Source of the DNA: Cycas panzhihuaensis
Taxonomy: Eukaryota; Cycadophyta
Reading direction: 5' to 3'
Length of the DNA: 64,000 nucleotides
NCBI GenBank assembly: GCA_023213395.1
Contig: CM041465.1
Location: 8,742,001 to 8,806,000 of the forward strand
Program-made: the position numbers and the translations under genes
The notes under the pieces: generated by a model
What the model was told of the DNA's origin: nothing
The model's input: only the letters and a program-made list of their open reading frames with translations
Database searches by the model: none
Part shown: piece by piece, positions 45,909-56,315 of the stretch
Position numbering within the stretch: position 1 is the first letter of the stretch
How the letters are laid out: every line of letters starts with the position of its first letter

Positions 45909-46798
45909 TTATAGCATCAGATACTTAGTCATATGAGTGAGACATGTCTTAAGGTGTTGATGAACTGTAAGTTACTTCCTAACTTGTAGCTTTCAAATTT
46001 GACTTATGTAAATATTATATTTTTAGAAAGCAGTGTACACTCAAGTTTAAAGTAGGGAGTCACACTAGTAAAGGTGTTTTAGATTATATACATTCAAATG
46101 TGTGGGGACCAGCCCCTATAATATCTTATGGAGGATCATTATACTTGGTTACATTTATAGATGATTACTCCAGAAATGTATGGATCTATTTTTTAAAAAG
46201 GAAATCTAATGTTTTGAGTATATTTAAGCAGTTCAAGGCTCTAGTTGAGAAGGGAAATTGAAGGTCAATCAAATGTTTAAGAACTGACAATGGAGGTGAG
46301 TTCAACTCCTTAGAGTTTGAGAACTATTATAGAGAAGTTGGGATCGAAAGGTATAAGATCACTAGCTATACTCCATAGTAGAATGACATAGCTAAGCACA
46401 TGAATAAGAGGGAGAATCATGCTAAGTAATATAGGAGTGGAGTAAAGCTTATAGGCAGAAGCTATTCGAATAGCTTGTTATTTGGTAAATAGGTCACTAT
46501 CACTTGTAATAGACTATAAGATTCCTAAAGAGGTATGGATAAAACATCTATATGACTATTTAAATTTGAAAGTTTTTATTGTGATGCTTATGCCTTGAAT
46601 AATAAAAGTCAATGTTCAAAGTTAGACCAAAAATCCAAGAGATATATCTTTGTTGGTTATGATGATAAAGATGGTGTGAAGGGATACAGGTTGTGGGATA
46701 CTATTACCCATAAAATCACTATTAACAGAGATGTTGTGTTTGATGAATCTCCCTTTCTAAAATTAGACAGTGTAGAAGTTGAAGTAAAATGGGAGTAG
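45909..46798 (+). pseudogene. pol: Copia-E integrase with two changed catalytic residues
   Basis: Core reads YIHSNVWGPAPIISYGG (first catalytic Asp changed to Asn), VTFIDDYSRNVWIYFLK, CLRTDNGGEFNS (second Asp kept), and NDIAKHMNK (usual NG.AER.NR; catalytic Glu changed to Lys). Both changes fit G-to-A transitions. The C-terminus (46595-46798) is open: SKRYIFVGYDDKDGVKGYRLWD and TINRDVVFDES. Frame broken between 45910 and 46080 and by stops near 46260 and 46376. Confidence 0.9.
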
Positions 46799-47720
46799 AA
46801 AGTTGAATATCAGTAGGTCAAGCTTAAGACCCATTCATCTTTGGAAAAGAAGAGTAGGAAGACCTTGTTGAAGATGAATCTACAATAGATTTACAGAAGT
46901 ATATGGATACTCCTCCACCAACTATTAGAAGATCTATACGAGTCAGTCATCCACATAACATATACAACTCTTCTATTTCTATTGCTTTGGTTTCTAATAA
47001 TGGTGAGCCTATATGCTATCAAGAAGCAGTAGATGATACCCATAGTGAGAAGTAGAAGAGGGCTATATAGGAAGATATAAATACTTTGAAGAAAATTAAT
47101 TCTTGGGACTTAGGAAAAATTCTACATAGCAGGAATATTATTAGTTACAGGTGGGTTTTCAAGAAGAAAATAGATATTAATGGAAAGGTTGATAAATACA
47201 GGTTAAGACTAGTAGTTAAAGGATTTTTACAAAATATAAGTATTCATTTTTATAAGAGGTTTTCACCAGTTGTCAAGCTTGTTTTAATTCAAGTTCTGTT
47301 AGCATTGGTAACTTCTCTTGATTTGGAGTTGGAGTAGTTAGATGTAAAAATAACTTTTTTACATGGAGATTTAGATGAGGAGATCTATATAGATCATCTA
47401 GAAGAGTTTGTATAGGATGATAGGAAAAGACTTATTTACAGGCTCAAGAAATCATTGTATGGCATGAAGCAATCACCCACGCAATGGTACAGGAAGTTTA
47501 ATACCTTCATAGAGAGCCAAAATTTCAAAAGAAGTGAGTATGATCATTGTGTTTACTTTAAATTATTGGAAAATGTCTTATTCATTATCTTGGTATTATA
47601 TATTGATGACATGCTGGTTGTAAGTAAGAGCATGGTAAAAATCAACAAGTTAAAGACTCAATTAGCTAGGACTTTTAATATGAAAGATCTAGAAGCTATA
47701 AAATAAATCTTAGGTATGGA
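46799..47720 (+). pseudogene. pol: Copia-E reverse transcriptase
   Basis: Pieces in one overall order: INSWDLGKILHSRNIISYRWVFKKK, VDKYRLRLVVKGFLQ, YKRFSPVVKL (usual YEETFSPV.K), LDVKITFLHGDLDEEIYID, LKKSLYGMKQSPTQWYRKF and the catalytic box LYIDDMLVVSKS near 47605, with both Asp codons intact. The openings at 47086-47337 and 47455-47706 are the longest true pieces. Stops at 47338, 47416 and 47704 separate them. The 46800-47080 stretch is the usual variable linker. Confidence 0.93.
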
Positions 47721-48540
47721 TATGTATAGAGACAAGAAAAATGATAAGCTATGGTTATCATAGTAGAAATATATAGAGAAGGTGATAACCAGATTTAGTA
47801 TAGCAAATGTGAAACCAGTGAGTATCCTATTGGCTTCCTATTTCAAGCTTTCTTCAAGTATGAGTCTTAGTAATGAAGAAGAAAAGGATTATATATCTTA
47901 TGTACCTTATGCCAGTGTAATAGGAAGTTTGATGTATGCCATGGTATGTATAAGACCTAGCATTTCACATATAGTTGGTGTAGTTAATAGGTTTATGGCA
48001 AATCTAGAAAAGAAACATAAGGCATTAGTGAAATGGATGCTTCAGTATTTGAGGGGCACAAGTGACTATTGTATCACCTTTGGAGGTACAAGTAATTAGG
48101 TTTGTGGATATGTTGATTTAGAATTTATAGGATATTTAGATAAGAGAAGGTCTACTTTAGGTTATGTATTTACTCTTACAAATGGTCTAATTAGTTGGAT
48201 GTCAAAATTATAGAGGACAATTATATTATCGACTATAGAAGTAGAATACGGTGCTGTAGCATATGCTTATAAAGAAGCAATCTAATTGCACGGTCTATTG
48301 GTTGAGCTTGGAAGGAAACAGGAAAAGGTAAAGGTATTTTGTGACAGTCAAAGTACCATTTACTCAGTAAAGAATCTAGCTTATCACAGTAGGACAAAGT
48401 ATATTGCTCTTAAGTACCATTTTGTTAGATAGGTTATGGAAGCATGTGGAGTGGTACTTGAGAAGGTTAATATAAAATAGAATTGTGATGACATGTTTAC
48501 AAAACTAGTACTATTGGAGAAGTTTAAATGATGTTTGACT
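47721..48540 (+). pseudogene. pol: Copia-E RNase H
   Basis: Open from 47782 to 48099: YVPYASVIGSLMYAMVCIRP, ISHIVGVVNRFMANLEKKH, KWMLQYLRGTSDY, then after a stop VCGYVDLEFIGYLDKRRSTLGY, LISWMSKL, ILSTIEVEYGAVA (catalytic Glu) and VFCDSQSTIYSVKNLAYHSRTKYI. The end reads NCDDMFTKLVLLEKFK (usual N.AD..TK.....KF). A handful of single stops only; about 70 bases separate the end from the polypurine tract. Confidence 0.93.
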
Positions 48541-48600
48541 TCTCCTGACTTGAAAAAAAGGTGATGAATGGTCCAGAAAAGGTATTAGATAAATTATTGT

Positions 48601-48612
48601 CAAGGTGGAGAA
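48601..48612 (+). promoter_or_regulatory. Polypurine tract of copia-E
   Basis: CAAGGTGGAGAA directly before TGTTAGAT, the classic copia form. Confidence 0.9.
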
Positions 48613-48837
48613 TGTTAGATAATGTGACAACAATGTTTTTGGAGGCTAAAATTTTGATAGGTTGGTAGTGCAATTCCCCCCCCCCATCCAAACTTTTGTG
48701 GGGGCATCCAAGGGGGGTGAGATCCCCCCTTGGTTAGGGGGATATGGGAGGTGCCAAAACCCCCCCTCCCCCCTACGTAAAGAGGGGGTTCAGGGGCAGT
48801 AGGGCCTAACCCAAAAAGTTAGCACTGAAAAGCATAC

Positions 48838-48842
48838 TAAAT
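48838..48842. repeat. Target-site duplication of F, left
   Basis: TAAAT, repeated at 49793-49797. Confidence 0.82.
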
Positions 48843-48917
48843 TGTTGGAGTTAATTATCATCACTCCACTCCCACCTTCTAACCAAGATTGTACATCTCA
48901 CCATCTTCACAGAACAG

Positions 48918-49301
48918 GTGAAGCACAACAACAACACCCATGAGGATTCATATCAAATACAGGACCAACTTGCCACGCAAGGATTTAATCCTCCATTTGA
49001 GGGGAAGAATGAATCCTATGATATGACAAAGAATAAACCTGATGATATGACAGTTGTTCAAAGCATAAAGATTACAAAAGATAAAGTTCAAATTCAAGTT
49101 TTTCTCAATGTTCTAGTTGACAAAGTAAAAAATACAACTATTCATCTACATTCAAATCAAGCATCATTTACTTATAGTTTTTTCACATTACTTCATGGTA
49201 AAGAGACAAATGTTGTAAGAAGGTTAAAGCATATTGATGAATATCAGAATTTCAAAGTTTTTTTCAAGTACCAGTTCCATAAGTTCAAAGAAAAGATATA
49301 A
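48918..49301 (+). CDS. Unrecognised 127-codon open frame inside F
   Basis: Uninterrupted, which stands out in this decayed region. The protein is hydrophilic, rich in Asn, Gln, Lys and His, with GFNPPFEGKNESYDM near the N-terminus and a basic end (YQFHKFKEKI). No zinc knuckle, transmembrane segment or known domain is apparent. It ends 20 bases before the polypurine tract, the place where non-autonomous elements sometimes keep a 3' gene or a remnant of the parent pol or captured sequence. Start chosen as the first ATG of the frame. It may equally be a chance survival in a young insertion. Confidence 0.35.
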   Translation: MKHNNNTHEDSYQIQDQLATQGFNPPFEGKNESYDMTKNKPDDMTVVQSIKITKDKVQIQVFLNVLVDKVKNTTIHLHSNQASFTYSFFTLLHGKETNVVRRLKHIDEYQNFKVFFKYQFHKFKEKI

Positions 49302-49329
49302 GTATTCGTGATGACATTAAGGGGGAGAA

Positions 49330-49750
49330 TGTTGGAGTTAATTATCATCACTCCACTCCCACCTTCTAACCAGGATTGTACATCTTACCATCTTCAATTT
49401 AGACATGTGATGCTCAACATATCAAGGTAAGTTAAGGTAAGTTGAGTTAGTTTCATTTAAGTTAAGTGAATATTATTTTATTATTATTTTGAATTCAGGG
49501 GTTGAGGAGTTTCCCTCCTCCCCCAAACTATAAATATTAAGGGGTGTGCAACCTTGGTGTTTTTAGACACTACCCTTATTTGAGAAATTTGTATTACTCT
49601 TTTTTGGTATAATGGATTGAACAATAATGCTCTCATGGTTTATACTTTGTGCTATTATGATTATGATACATTGATGTATTGATGCAATATTGATTTATGG
49701 TTATTTGATATATGTTCTACCATGTTCTCCTGCAAGTATATTTTCCTACA
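49330..49750 (+). repeat. LTR of F
   Basis: About 421 bp, TGTTGGAGTTAATTATC to TTTTCCTACA. Its first 68 bases repeat at 48843-48911. Confidence 0.75.
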
Positions 49751-49752
49751 TT

Positions 49753-49764
49753 TGGTATCAGAGC
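49753..49764 (+). promoter_or_regulatory. Primer binding site after the F LTR
   Basis: TGGTATCAGAGC, a perfect initiator-Met site, two bases after CTACA. Confidence 0.85.
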
Positions 49765-50243
49765 TTAGTTTAGCTCCATATTTTTTCCTTCATAAATTAT
49801 AAAGAGAATCAGGGTCATTCATTCAAAATACCCTAGATTTTATGGTCGAGATTTGTACATTGTATGACTCTCTAATATAGCTCGATTCAGGGTGTTTTTT
49901 CATTATATTTATGATATTCAATGTATTGGATGTACTGTGAGTAGTTAGGTGATCGGTTGTTATTGTTATGAGTATTCTATTATAGATCATATACATTTCT
50001 CTATTCTTTGATAATAAAGATAAATACATTTCTTGTGTCCTTATTTCCCTAGTACACTGTTAAGGTTTTAGCATGTTATATCTAGTGTATTTATGATACC
50101 TTGGCTCTCTAATTTACTTATTGTATTATCTTTGGTTTAAGAACTTACATGTTAAATTTTAGTTTTAATTCCTATAACTAGTTGCAAAAATAGTTTAGAT
50201 GTTAGTGGCAGTTTCTAGTTATTAGGACCTAATTTTCTTAACA

Positions 50244-51049
50244 TGCTTATGGTTTTGTTATTATAGGTGTTCTTCTTAAGGGATTGAGGTAAGTCTTGTT
50301 GGAGCAAAATCCATCAAAGAGCTCTTTTAACCCTTTATTCTCCTTTCAATTTTTATATTTCCTTTTATTTTTAACTTCCTTTATTAAAAAGAATCTTGTT
50401 TATAAATAAGAACACATTAAAATCTATCTTTAACTTAAAATATTAATAATGATAATCCTTTATCTATAAACAAAACTATACTAGCCTTGCGAGAGGAATG
50501 GTTAGGACTTCTAAAGTTACCACTTTATATATGTCTTTGGTATTCCTTAAAATCTATAGATATTATATGATACCATTTGCTATAAGGTGTATTATGTGAT
50601 AGGTTGAGATGGGAAATTTATCCTCAGTATTTGAAGACTAGACTAGACCTAGAGAGGATGAGTGTCTTGGTTGTAGTTCTTAGCTAGAACTATCTTTAGG
50701 CATAAGTCCAACACAGTTGGACCAATAAATTAGGGGGGTATTTGACCTTATTTATAGCCCATGGACTAAGGTATATCAATCCTTGAGCTTATATATCAGT
50801 ATATAAGGCCCCTAATTTGCCACCTATAGGTAGGTACCACTAGACAAGATAACAACTAAGAACTTCTTTCAAGACCTATAAGCATAGAATTCTAGAATAG
50901 TATCTCCTTAGTTAGATAGGACACAAGCACAAAATACTTAAAACTCAAGGATACTTCCAAAATAGCAACCCAAATACTCCTATCCAACACTATCAAACTT
51001 AATGGCCTAAAATAATTTGTAGCTTAGAAGAAACAAGTGAAGAACCTTC
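50244..51049. other. AT-rich stretch without recognisable gene
   Basis: Starts with a segment (50264-50288) similar to the upstream flank of copia-E (ATAGGTGTT...TTAAGGGATTG). No domain seen. It may contain the decayed LTR or leader of copia-G. Confidence 0.45.
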
Positions 51050-51109
51050 TTATCATGAATGACTATTGGAGTTATGTCAATGATGATATTCATTTACCTA
51101 AACCTACCT

Positions 51110-52380
51110 AAGATCCTAATGATCCTACCATTATCATTCTACTTGATCCAATTTCCTTAGCAACTTTAAAGTTGAGGATAATACAGCCTTATCTTTTATC
51201 CACTTTGTGGTAGAAGGTCAAGTGGATCAAAATATAGAAACCATGCAAACCTATCACAAAGCTTAGAACATTTTATATGCTCTCTATGAGAGGAAAGATG
51301 ACTCAAGATCTTTAACTCTTAATGCATGTCTATTTAGTATATCTTTTGTTAGAAATATTATTACTCATCTAAATAAAGTCAAGATAATAAGAAATCAACT
51401 ATTAATCCTTAGGGAACCTCCATTAGACCATAACTTAGTATCTAGCATCCTTAATATTCTCCCTATCGAATATAATAACTTCATTTCTAAACTTCATGAT
51501 AATTAAACCAAAATGGACTTTATTAGATTTGAAGAACTCCTACTAAGAGAAGAAAATATTCTCAACCACCAAGGAGTAATATTTACCTCCAACTCAACCC
51601 TTGTATTTATAGTCCAGAATTCAAAGAGGGGTAAGAATATTTAATAGCCAACTTGGTAGCCAGGTTAGCTATAAAATCTTACTTAATAATATAATTTCTT
51701 AGATGTATCATAAGAGATAAGTTAGCTACTAACTCAATAGTAATCACAAGAAGTCAGCACTTCCTCTTATTAATAGCCTTAGTAGCCCCATCAACCACCA
51801 CAACCTTAATCACAAAGAAATCAACAACATAGACCAAATGTCACCACTTGTATTATGGGAAAAATGGTCATTTATCTATTAAATATAGGAGAAGATAAGT
51901 TGATCTTCAACTGTTATAAAATCAAGGGGTATAACCATATGGTTCTACCTTCCAACAAGAAGCCCTATATTATCAATAAGAAGCACCTAACTACCAACAA
52001 GGCAGAACTAGTTATCAATAAGAAGGACTATACCCTCAACAAAAAGCCTCTTATCTACAATAAAGAGGCCCCTTTCCTCAATAAGGGGCCCCTTATCTAT
52101 AATGAGGTAGCCCTATTCTTCAATAAGGAACCCCTTACTTCAAATAAGAAGGCCTTATTTCTTAATAAGGAGGCTCTATTTATCCATAAGGAGGGCCTTC
52201 ATACTAACAACCAAGCCAATTCTATAAATAGAATTGGGATCAAAGACCAAATCAGAATCAATGTTAATAGAATAGGCAGTGGTTCCCACCTAGGACTCCA
52301 AGGAATAACCCTAACACTTACTAAGGAGGCAATATGGCAAATAATCAAGATACCTCCTCTCAAAATGTATTCTTTGTAAC
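51110..52380 (+). pseudogene. gag: Copia-G gag with Gln-rich tandem-repeat tail
   Basis: The UBN2-type Gag core is readable over several frames: SFIHFVVEGQVDQNIETMQTYHKA, NILYALYERKDDSRSLTLNACLFSI, KVKIIRNQLLILREPP and LNILPIEYNNFISKLHD, then MDFIRFEELLLREENIL. The tail (51965-52200) repeats a unit of about 10 codons built on Y.QQEA/P.QQG, where many Gln codons are now TAA or TAG. The 174-codon open frame at 51855-52379 is the shadow of this repeat in another frame and is not a gene. Confidence 0.8.
51965..52200 (+). repeat. About 30-bp tandem repeat in copia-G gag
   Basis: At least eight degenerate units with CAATAAGGA-like cores and CCCCTTAT or GCCC(T)TA spacers. Encodes the Gln-rich tail in the true frame. 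Confidence 0.8.
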
Positions 52381-52394
52381 ATTGTTATCTTAGC

Positions 52395-53160
52395 ACAATG
52401 ATAACTCTTAGTTACTTGACTTAAGTATCATATGCCACATGATTAACATAGAAGACATGTTAGAGGAAACCTATCCAATTAATACTCAAATAGTAATATT
52501 TGGAGATAACTTGATATACAATGTAAATAAAATTAGAAGGGCCTAATAACTTCGAAAGACTCTAAAATTAAGCATAATATTAATAATGTGTTCTTAGTTC
52601 TAGGTATGAAAATGAACCTACTTTCTGTTAGCCAAATTGATAAGAAGAATCTAGATGTCCTCTTTAGTCAAGGCATCTACACTATTATTGATCATGCAAC
52701 TAGACAACTTATGGTAACATGACATAAAGATAGTGGCTTATATAAGCTTGATGGTATTCTCTTATCCACTAATCTACTAATAGAATCATATTCAATGGCC
52801 CAAAACACCCAACTTAACAAGGGCAAAAGAATCATGGTAAAGGACTAACCTCATGTCTAAGAACCAGATGAATGCTCCCATACTAATGAGAAATCTACCT
52901 CAAATAGCATAAAATACCAACTATGGAATCAATACCTTGGTCAACTAAATATGCAGAGTTTAAATCTCATGTCTAGGCTTCATATGGTGCATGGACTTCC
53001 CAAGATTAAGAGAAGCAAATATATTTATGAGGAATGCCTAATGGGAAAATAAAAAAGAGAAAAGTTCCCATCCAAGAATACATGGAGAGCCTTTAAACCA
53101 TTGAAACTAGTCCAATCAAACATTTATGGGCCTATGTCAATTCAATCTCTCAATGGTTAT
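52395..53160 (+). pseudogene. pol: Copia-G protease, GAG-pre-integrase and integrase start
   Basis: Protease site near 52415 reads QLLDLSIICHMIN (usual LLDSGAS.HM), with Asp kept and the Gly-Ala pair lost. After a broken stretch the GAG-pre-integrase region appears at 52935-53090 (NMQSLNLMSRLHMVHGLPKI, then ICEECLMGK, then FPSKNTWRAF), with the Cys pair of the zinc site. Integrase begins PLKLVQSNIYGPMSIQSLNG (first catalytic Asp now Asn) and stops abruptly at 53160 where Tat-2 is inserted. Confidence 0.87.
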
Positions 53161-54463
53161 TGGAATCACGTCTATGGGATGGTAACTACACCTTGTTAGG
53201 ATTAGGTTGGTCAACAGAAGGATCCAGAACAAAGAGTCAATCCAACAAGTGAAGGGAAACATCTGCAAAAGGCATCTGTACATCAAAACATAGGTTCGAG
53301 ACCCATGAATGGTGTACAACTTCCCTCTAAGTAACTTAGTTTTGGTTTTGGGGGTAGCACAAGTGAGGGATATTCTTAATTTCCTAAGTAACCTCAAAAT
53401 GTAGGTCTTCCTACCCTTAGATGGCCAGAAAGGAAGTGCAAGACCCAATGAGGAAGTTGATCATTATGGATGATGAAGGGATATGGATAGGATGTATGTA
53501 AGTAAGTGGCGCGGGAGGTACACACTTGTAAGGGTGGTGTCGAATAACCACCTCACACATGAGACCAACCCAAAGCAGAGAGTGTCAAGGTTATTAAGTT
53601 GGTATAGATGTGATGGGGTTAAAGGAGGATGTACTATAGGATGAATCCTCCTTAAACTAACCCAATTAAAGTGAGTTTAGGTGAGCAAAGAATGATGGTA
53701 GAAGTAGTTCCCACCATCCTATGTATGAAGGAGTCTACCTTTTATATGCAATAGTGAGACGATGTTTAATCAATTATGTATGCAAACAAGAGATAAAAGA
53801 AATATATATATATAAGACAACAAATATATTTTCTCTGGTTTTCTTTCAAATATAAACCCTTACTCTCTTTTCACTTTAAATAAAGGGAAAGGGGATGAGA
53901 GAGGAAAACCAATCTAACATACAAGATGAATGCTAAGGATGCAAACCCTAGGATGTTATATGCAATCAAACGGAAAGAGGAAGGGAATATCTCCTATCTT
54001 GTGCTCTTTTCTAAAATGCAAGATAGTGTGCATATGCAAATGGATGGTATAAACTAGTTCCCTTTAATCTTTCCCTTTATGTTTTTATCATGTTAACACA
54101 CTAACTTAAAAGGTAAGTAGAGAAAAGAACTACGAAAAGAAAGGTAGTGTACCTGGAAAGTTATACAGCTGAAACAAAGTCACCATCTTGCACTACACTC
54201 GCTTCTTCTTTTCCTTCTTCCAACACATGGGTAGCATAGGGTGACCATTTTGGGGCTTCCTTACCTTCTCTGAATTAAAATTAAGAAAGTAAGAAAGGAA
54301 AAGGAAAATGAACTATGCTAAAAGCTGAAATGACCAAGAATAAAGAAAGCAAAGAAACATACCTAGATTGAAACAATTCATCCTTCTCTGTGAGTGATGT
54401 GGTAAACCTGCAATCACAAAGGTTCTCTACCATTTTCCAAGGGGATGCTAGAGTTCCAAATAA

Positions 54464-54466
<3 letters not shown>

Positions 54467-54501
<35 letters not shown>
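54467..54501. repeat. (TG)n microsatellite in Tat-2 LTR
   Basis: About 17 units. Occupies the same position as the (TA)n tract in Tat-1. Confidence 0.97.
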
Positions 54502-54503
<2 letters not shown>

Positions 54504-54866
54504 CTATGAAATGATAAGAATGTTGTAAGTTAAAGCACTTTAAATCAAGTAAACTTCCAACTAAAGAACAACTCCTAATCTCCTTAAAGCAAATAACATA
54601 AGACAAGGAGTGCGGATGGTTAGCATCAGAATAGCTAATGCTCCAACAAGTACACCTCCATGCTACCTCTAAGCACAAGAAACAGTAGGTTGGGATAGCC
54701 TAATGGCAGCAAATGATGAGAGAAACAAATGGCATGAGATTTGTAAACATCGTCTATGTTACAAGTGTTGCTATGTGCAGCAATTTGTAACTTTGATCAA
54801 GCCAAGACCCAAAGTCAATATAAGACATAAGACACTACATGGGGCTCAAGAATCTGCCTAAGTGAG

Positions 54867-55103
54867 TCACTTAGGCCTGGAACCAGTGCAGCAAGGGGCT
54901 ACGTATGTTGATACCAATGATGGCCTACTTTTGGAAGCTCCTTGGTAGCTCAAGAAAGGAACAAGAGGATGAGAGGAAAAGAGGAGTAGGGGGTTGCCCT
55001 TGAGGAGTAGGCCTAGTTGGGTACGAAACCCACCTTGGCTCCTTTCTCTCACTCTTTGAGGATCTCTCCCCATAGCCTCCTTGGAGAAACCATGAGAAAG
55101 CAA
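54867..55103 (-). CDS. Small open frame in Tat-2 LTR leader
   Basis: 78 codons starting MGRDPQRVRERSQGGF, then a hydrophobic LGLLLKGNPLLLF stretch. Tat-1 has the similar frame starting at 10389 (MGENP, then a stop, then RVRERIQGGF and LGLLLKGNPLLLF). It follows the candidate leader intron. It could be an upstream frame, the first residues of Gag, or simply homologous non-coding DNA. No known domain. Confidence 0.25.
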   Translation of the reverse strand: MLSHGFSKEAMGRDPQRVRERSQGGFRTQLGLLLKGNPLLLFSSHPLVPFLSYQGASKSRPSLVSTYVAPCCTGSRPK

Positions 55104-55163
55104 AAAGATAATGTGGATAGAAAGAGAGGAACAGAGGGAATCCTTCCTTTATGTACTGGAAAA

Positions 55164-55317
55164 CTGTAAAATAAAAGATATACAAACTGAACCAATCTCT
55201 TTTAAAGAAGTTTAAAAGGAACAAAATGGAACAAACATGAGGTGGTACCTACTAGGCTATATTAAAGATAGGTCTACCTAAGAAAAGGGCAAAAAAGGAT
55301 AGATCTATGGTGCTTAC
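55164..55317 (-). other. Candidate intron in the Tat-2 LTR leader
   Basis: Donor CCTGTAAGC and acceptor TTTTATTTTACAG on the minus strand; 154 bases. Counterpart of 10147-10307 in Tat-1. Confidence 0.45.
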
Positions 55318-55577
55318 AGGTGGATCCCTGCAAGAGCTATGTATCCTGGAGAGAAACTTGTTGATAGAGCATGAAGGCAAGACTTAGAGCATATCCTTGC
55401 TTAAAGAATCTTGTTGATGAGCCTGTTATCATGGACCTAGGCTAGAGAAGGTAAATCCTAGGCTAGAGCATCAGGAACTTAGATGTTGCAGGGCATTCCT
55501 GCTCAAAACTGCCTGTGAAAGTAGGAGAAGAGAAGAGAGTTAGTGGAAGAAGAGATGGAAAATGGGGTTCTTTTGGG

Positions 55578-55584
55578 TTTTATA
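55578..55584 (-). promoter_or_regulatory. TATA box of Tat-2 LTR
   Basis: Minus-strand TATAAAA in GGTTAGGTATAAAACCC. Confidence 0.8.
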
Positions 55585-55717
55585 CCTAACCCTATCTTGA
55601 ATGGGTGATTAAGGTTAGATTAGGACTTGGGGCATGGCTAAGCCATGTGGAAATTTCATGAAAAAAGTGAAAATTTCCATGGTAGATTTTAAGAAAAGGT
55701 TTTATGAAAGTCATCGC

Positions 55718-55751
55718 GTGATAAACTTCACAGTACTACGAAGTTTACCGC
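55718..55751. repeat. Palindrome upstream of Tat-2 LTR promoter
   Basis: TAAACTTC and GAAGTTTA arms around ACAGTACTAC. Counterpart of 9719-9749. Confidence 0.75.
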
Positions 55752-56305
55752 GATACTATGACATTTGCCATGATGTGGTGATAGAGATAAAAATAGGATA
55801 AGAAAAGGTGCCTGGGAGGCCTAAAGGAGGGTACCCCAGGCCTAAGAGAGACTGGCACTCTATCCAAGTGGCTAGGGACAGTCATATAGAGAGGATGACC
55901 TAAACCAGATGGGGTACTTGAGCGGTAGGTTTCCGAAGAAATTAATAACTAGAAAAGGGATGTACCAATCACACTTAGCAAGGTGCTCAGAGTTGCGATG
56001 TGGAAAAGAGGATGTGAATGGATCACATAGGCTGAGTGACACTTAAGACAATATGGAGGTCCAATGGAGAGTTGTGGAGTGCCATGGGGATGCATATCCT
56101 ATAGATTATCATAGGATGAAAGAGTATCAAGCAATATGATCAAGTAATGGATGTAAGATGATCACTCAAATGTATCAGTCAGCTATGCAATAGAAGGACG
56201 CTTCAATTTACCTTTCTATAGAAGTAAAAAAGGTAAAGGATAGAAGCATACCTATACTTACCTAAGTCATCTTGCTAAAAACCCATTCCCAGGAGCCGTG
56301 AAACA

Positions 56306-56315
56306 CTGCCCCCTT
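56306..56315 (-). promoter_or_regulatory. Polypurine tract of Tat-2
   Basis: Minus-strand AAGGGGGCAG before the LTR TGTTTC. Confidence 0.88.

Larger units (their letters stand above)
48843..49792 (+). mobile_element. Rearranged non-autonomous LTR element F
   Basis: 950 bp between TAAAT duplications. Order: first 68 or so bases of an LTR (48843-48911), a short internal region with one open frame, a polypurine tract (GGGGGAGAA, 49321-49329), a full LTR (49330 to about 49750), then a primer site and about 30 bases of leader. The inserted unit ends TTCA beyond the LTR rather than at its end. Confidence 0.75.
43947..50243 (+). mobile_element. Ty1/copia element copia-E (Tork-like), with insertion F in its 3' LTR
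   Basis: 5' LTR 43947-44619, primer site 44622-44634, gag, protease, integrase, RT and RNase H in the usual copia order, polypurine tract 48601-48612, 3' LTR 48613-50243 (about 676 bp without F). Domain style (DDMLV, YDHCVYFK) suggests the Tork lineage. It is the best preserved element here, but still has stops. No clear 5-bp target duplication was found. Confidence 0.95.
48613..50243 (+). repeat. 3' LTR of copia-E, interrupted by F
   Basis: TGTTAGATAATGTG to TTCTTAACA. About 676 bp once the 955-bp F insertion and its target duplication are taken out. C/G-tract block at about 48677-48790. Confidence 0.93.
51050..53160 (+). mobile_element. Ty1/copia element copia-G, 5' part, cut by Tat-2
   Basis: Gag, protease, GAG-pre-integrase and the first residues of integrase are readable on the + strand, then the sequence is interrupted exactly at the Tat-2 LTR end (53161). 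The remaining part lies beyond the window on the far side of Tat-2. No LTR identified on the left. The last five bases, GTTAT (53156-53160), should be the Tat-2 target duplication. Confidence 0.85.
53161..56305 (-). repeat. 3' LTR of Tat-2 (3145 bp)
   Basis: Minus strand TGTTTCACGG (at 56305) to GATTCCA (at 53161). Collinear with the Tat-1 LTR. Confidence 0.92.

Noticed and set aside
50264-50288. A mini-exon (TTATTATAG acceptor, GAGGTAAGT donor) of a host gene
   Set aside because: The same sequence recurs on the other side of copia-E and no coding context was found around either copy.
51855-52379. 174-codon open frame with NKKPL/NKEA repeats as a novel repeat protein
   Set aside because: It is a shadow frame of the Gln-rich tandem repeat in copia-G gag. 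The gag frame leads in and the protease frame follows.
53137-53448. 103-codon minus-strand frame
   Set aside because: It crosses the Tat-2 LTR end into copia-G and has no conserved counterpart in Tat-1.
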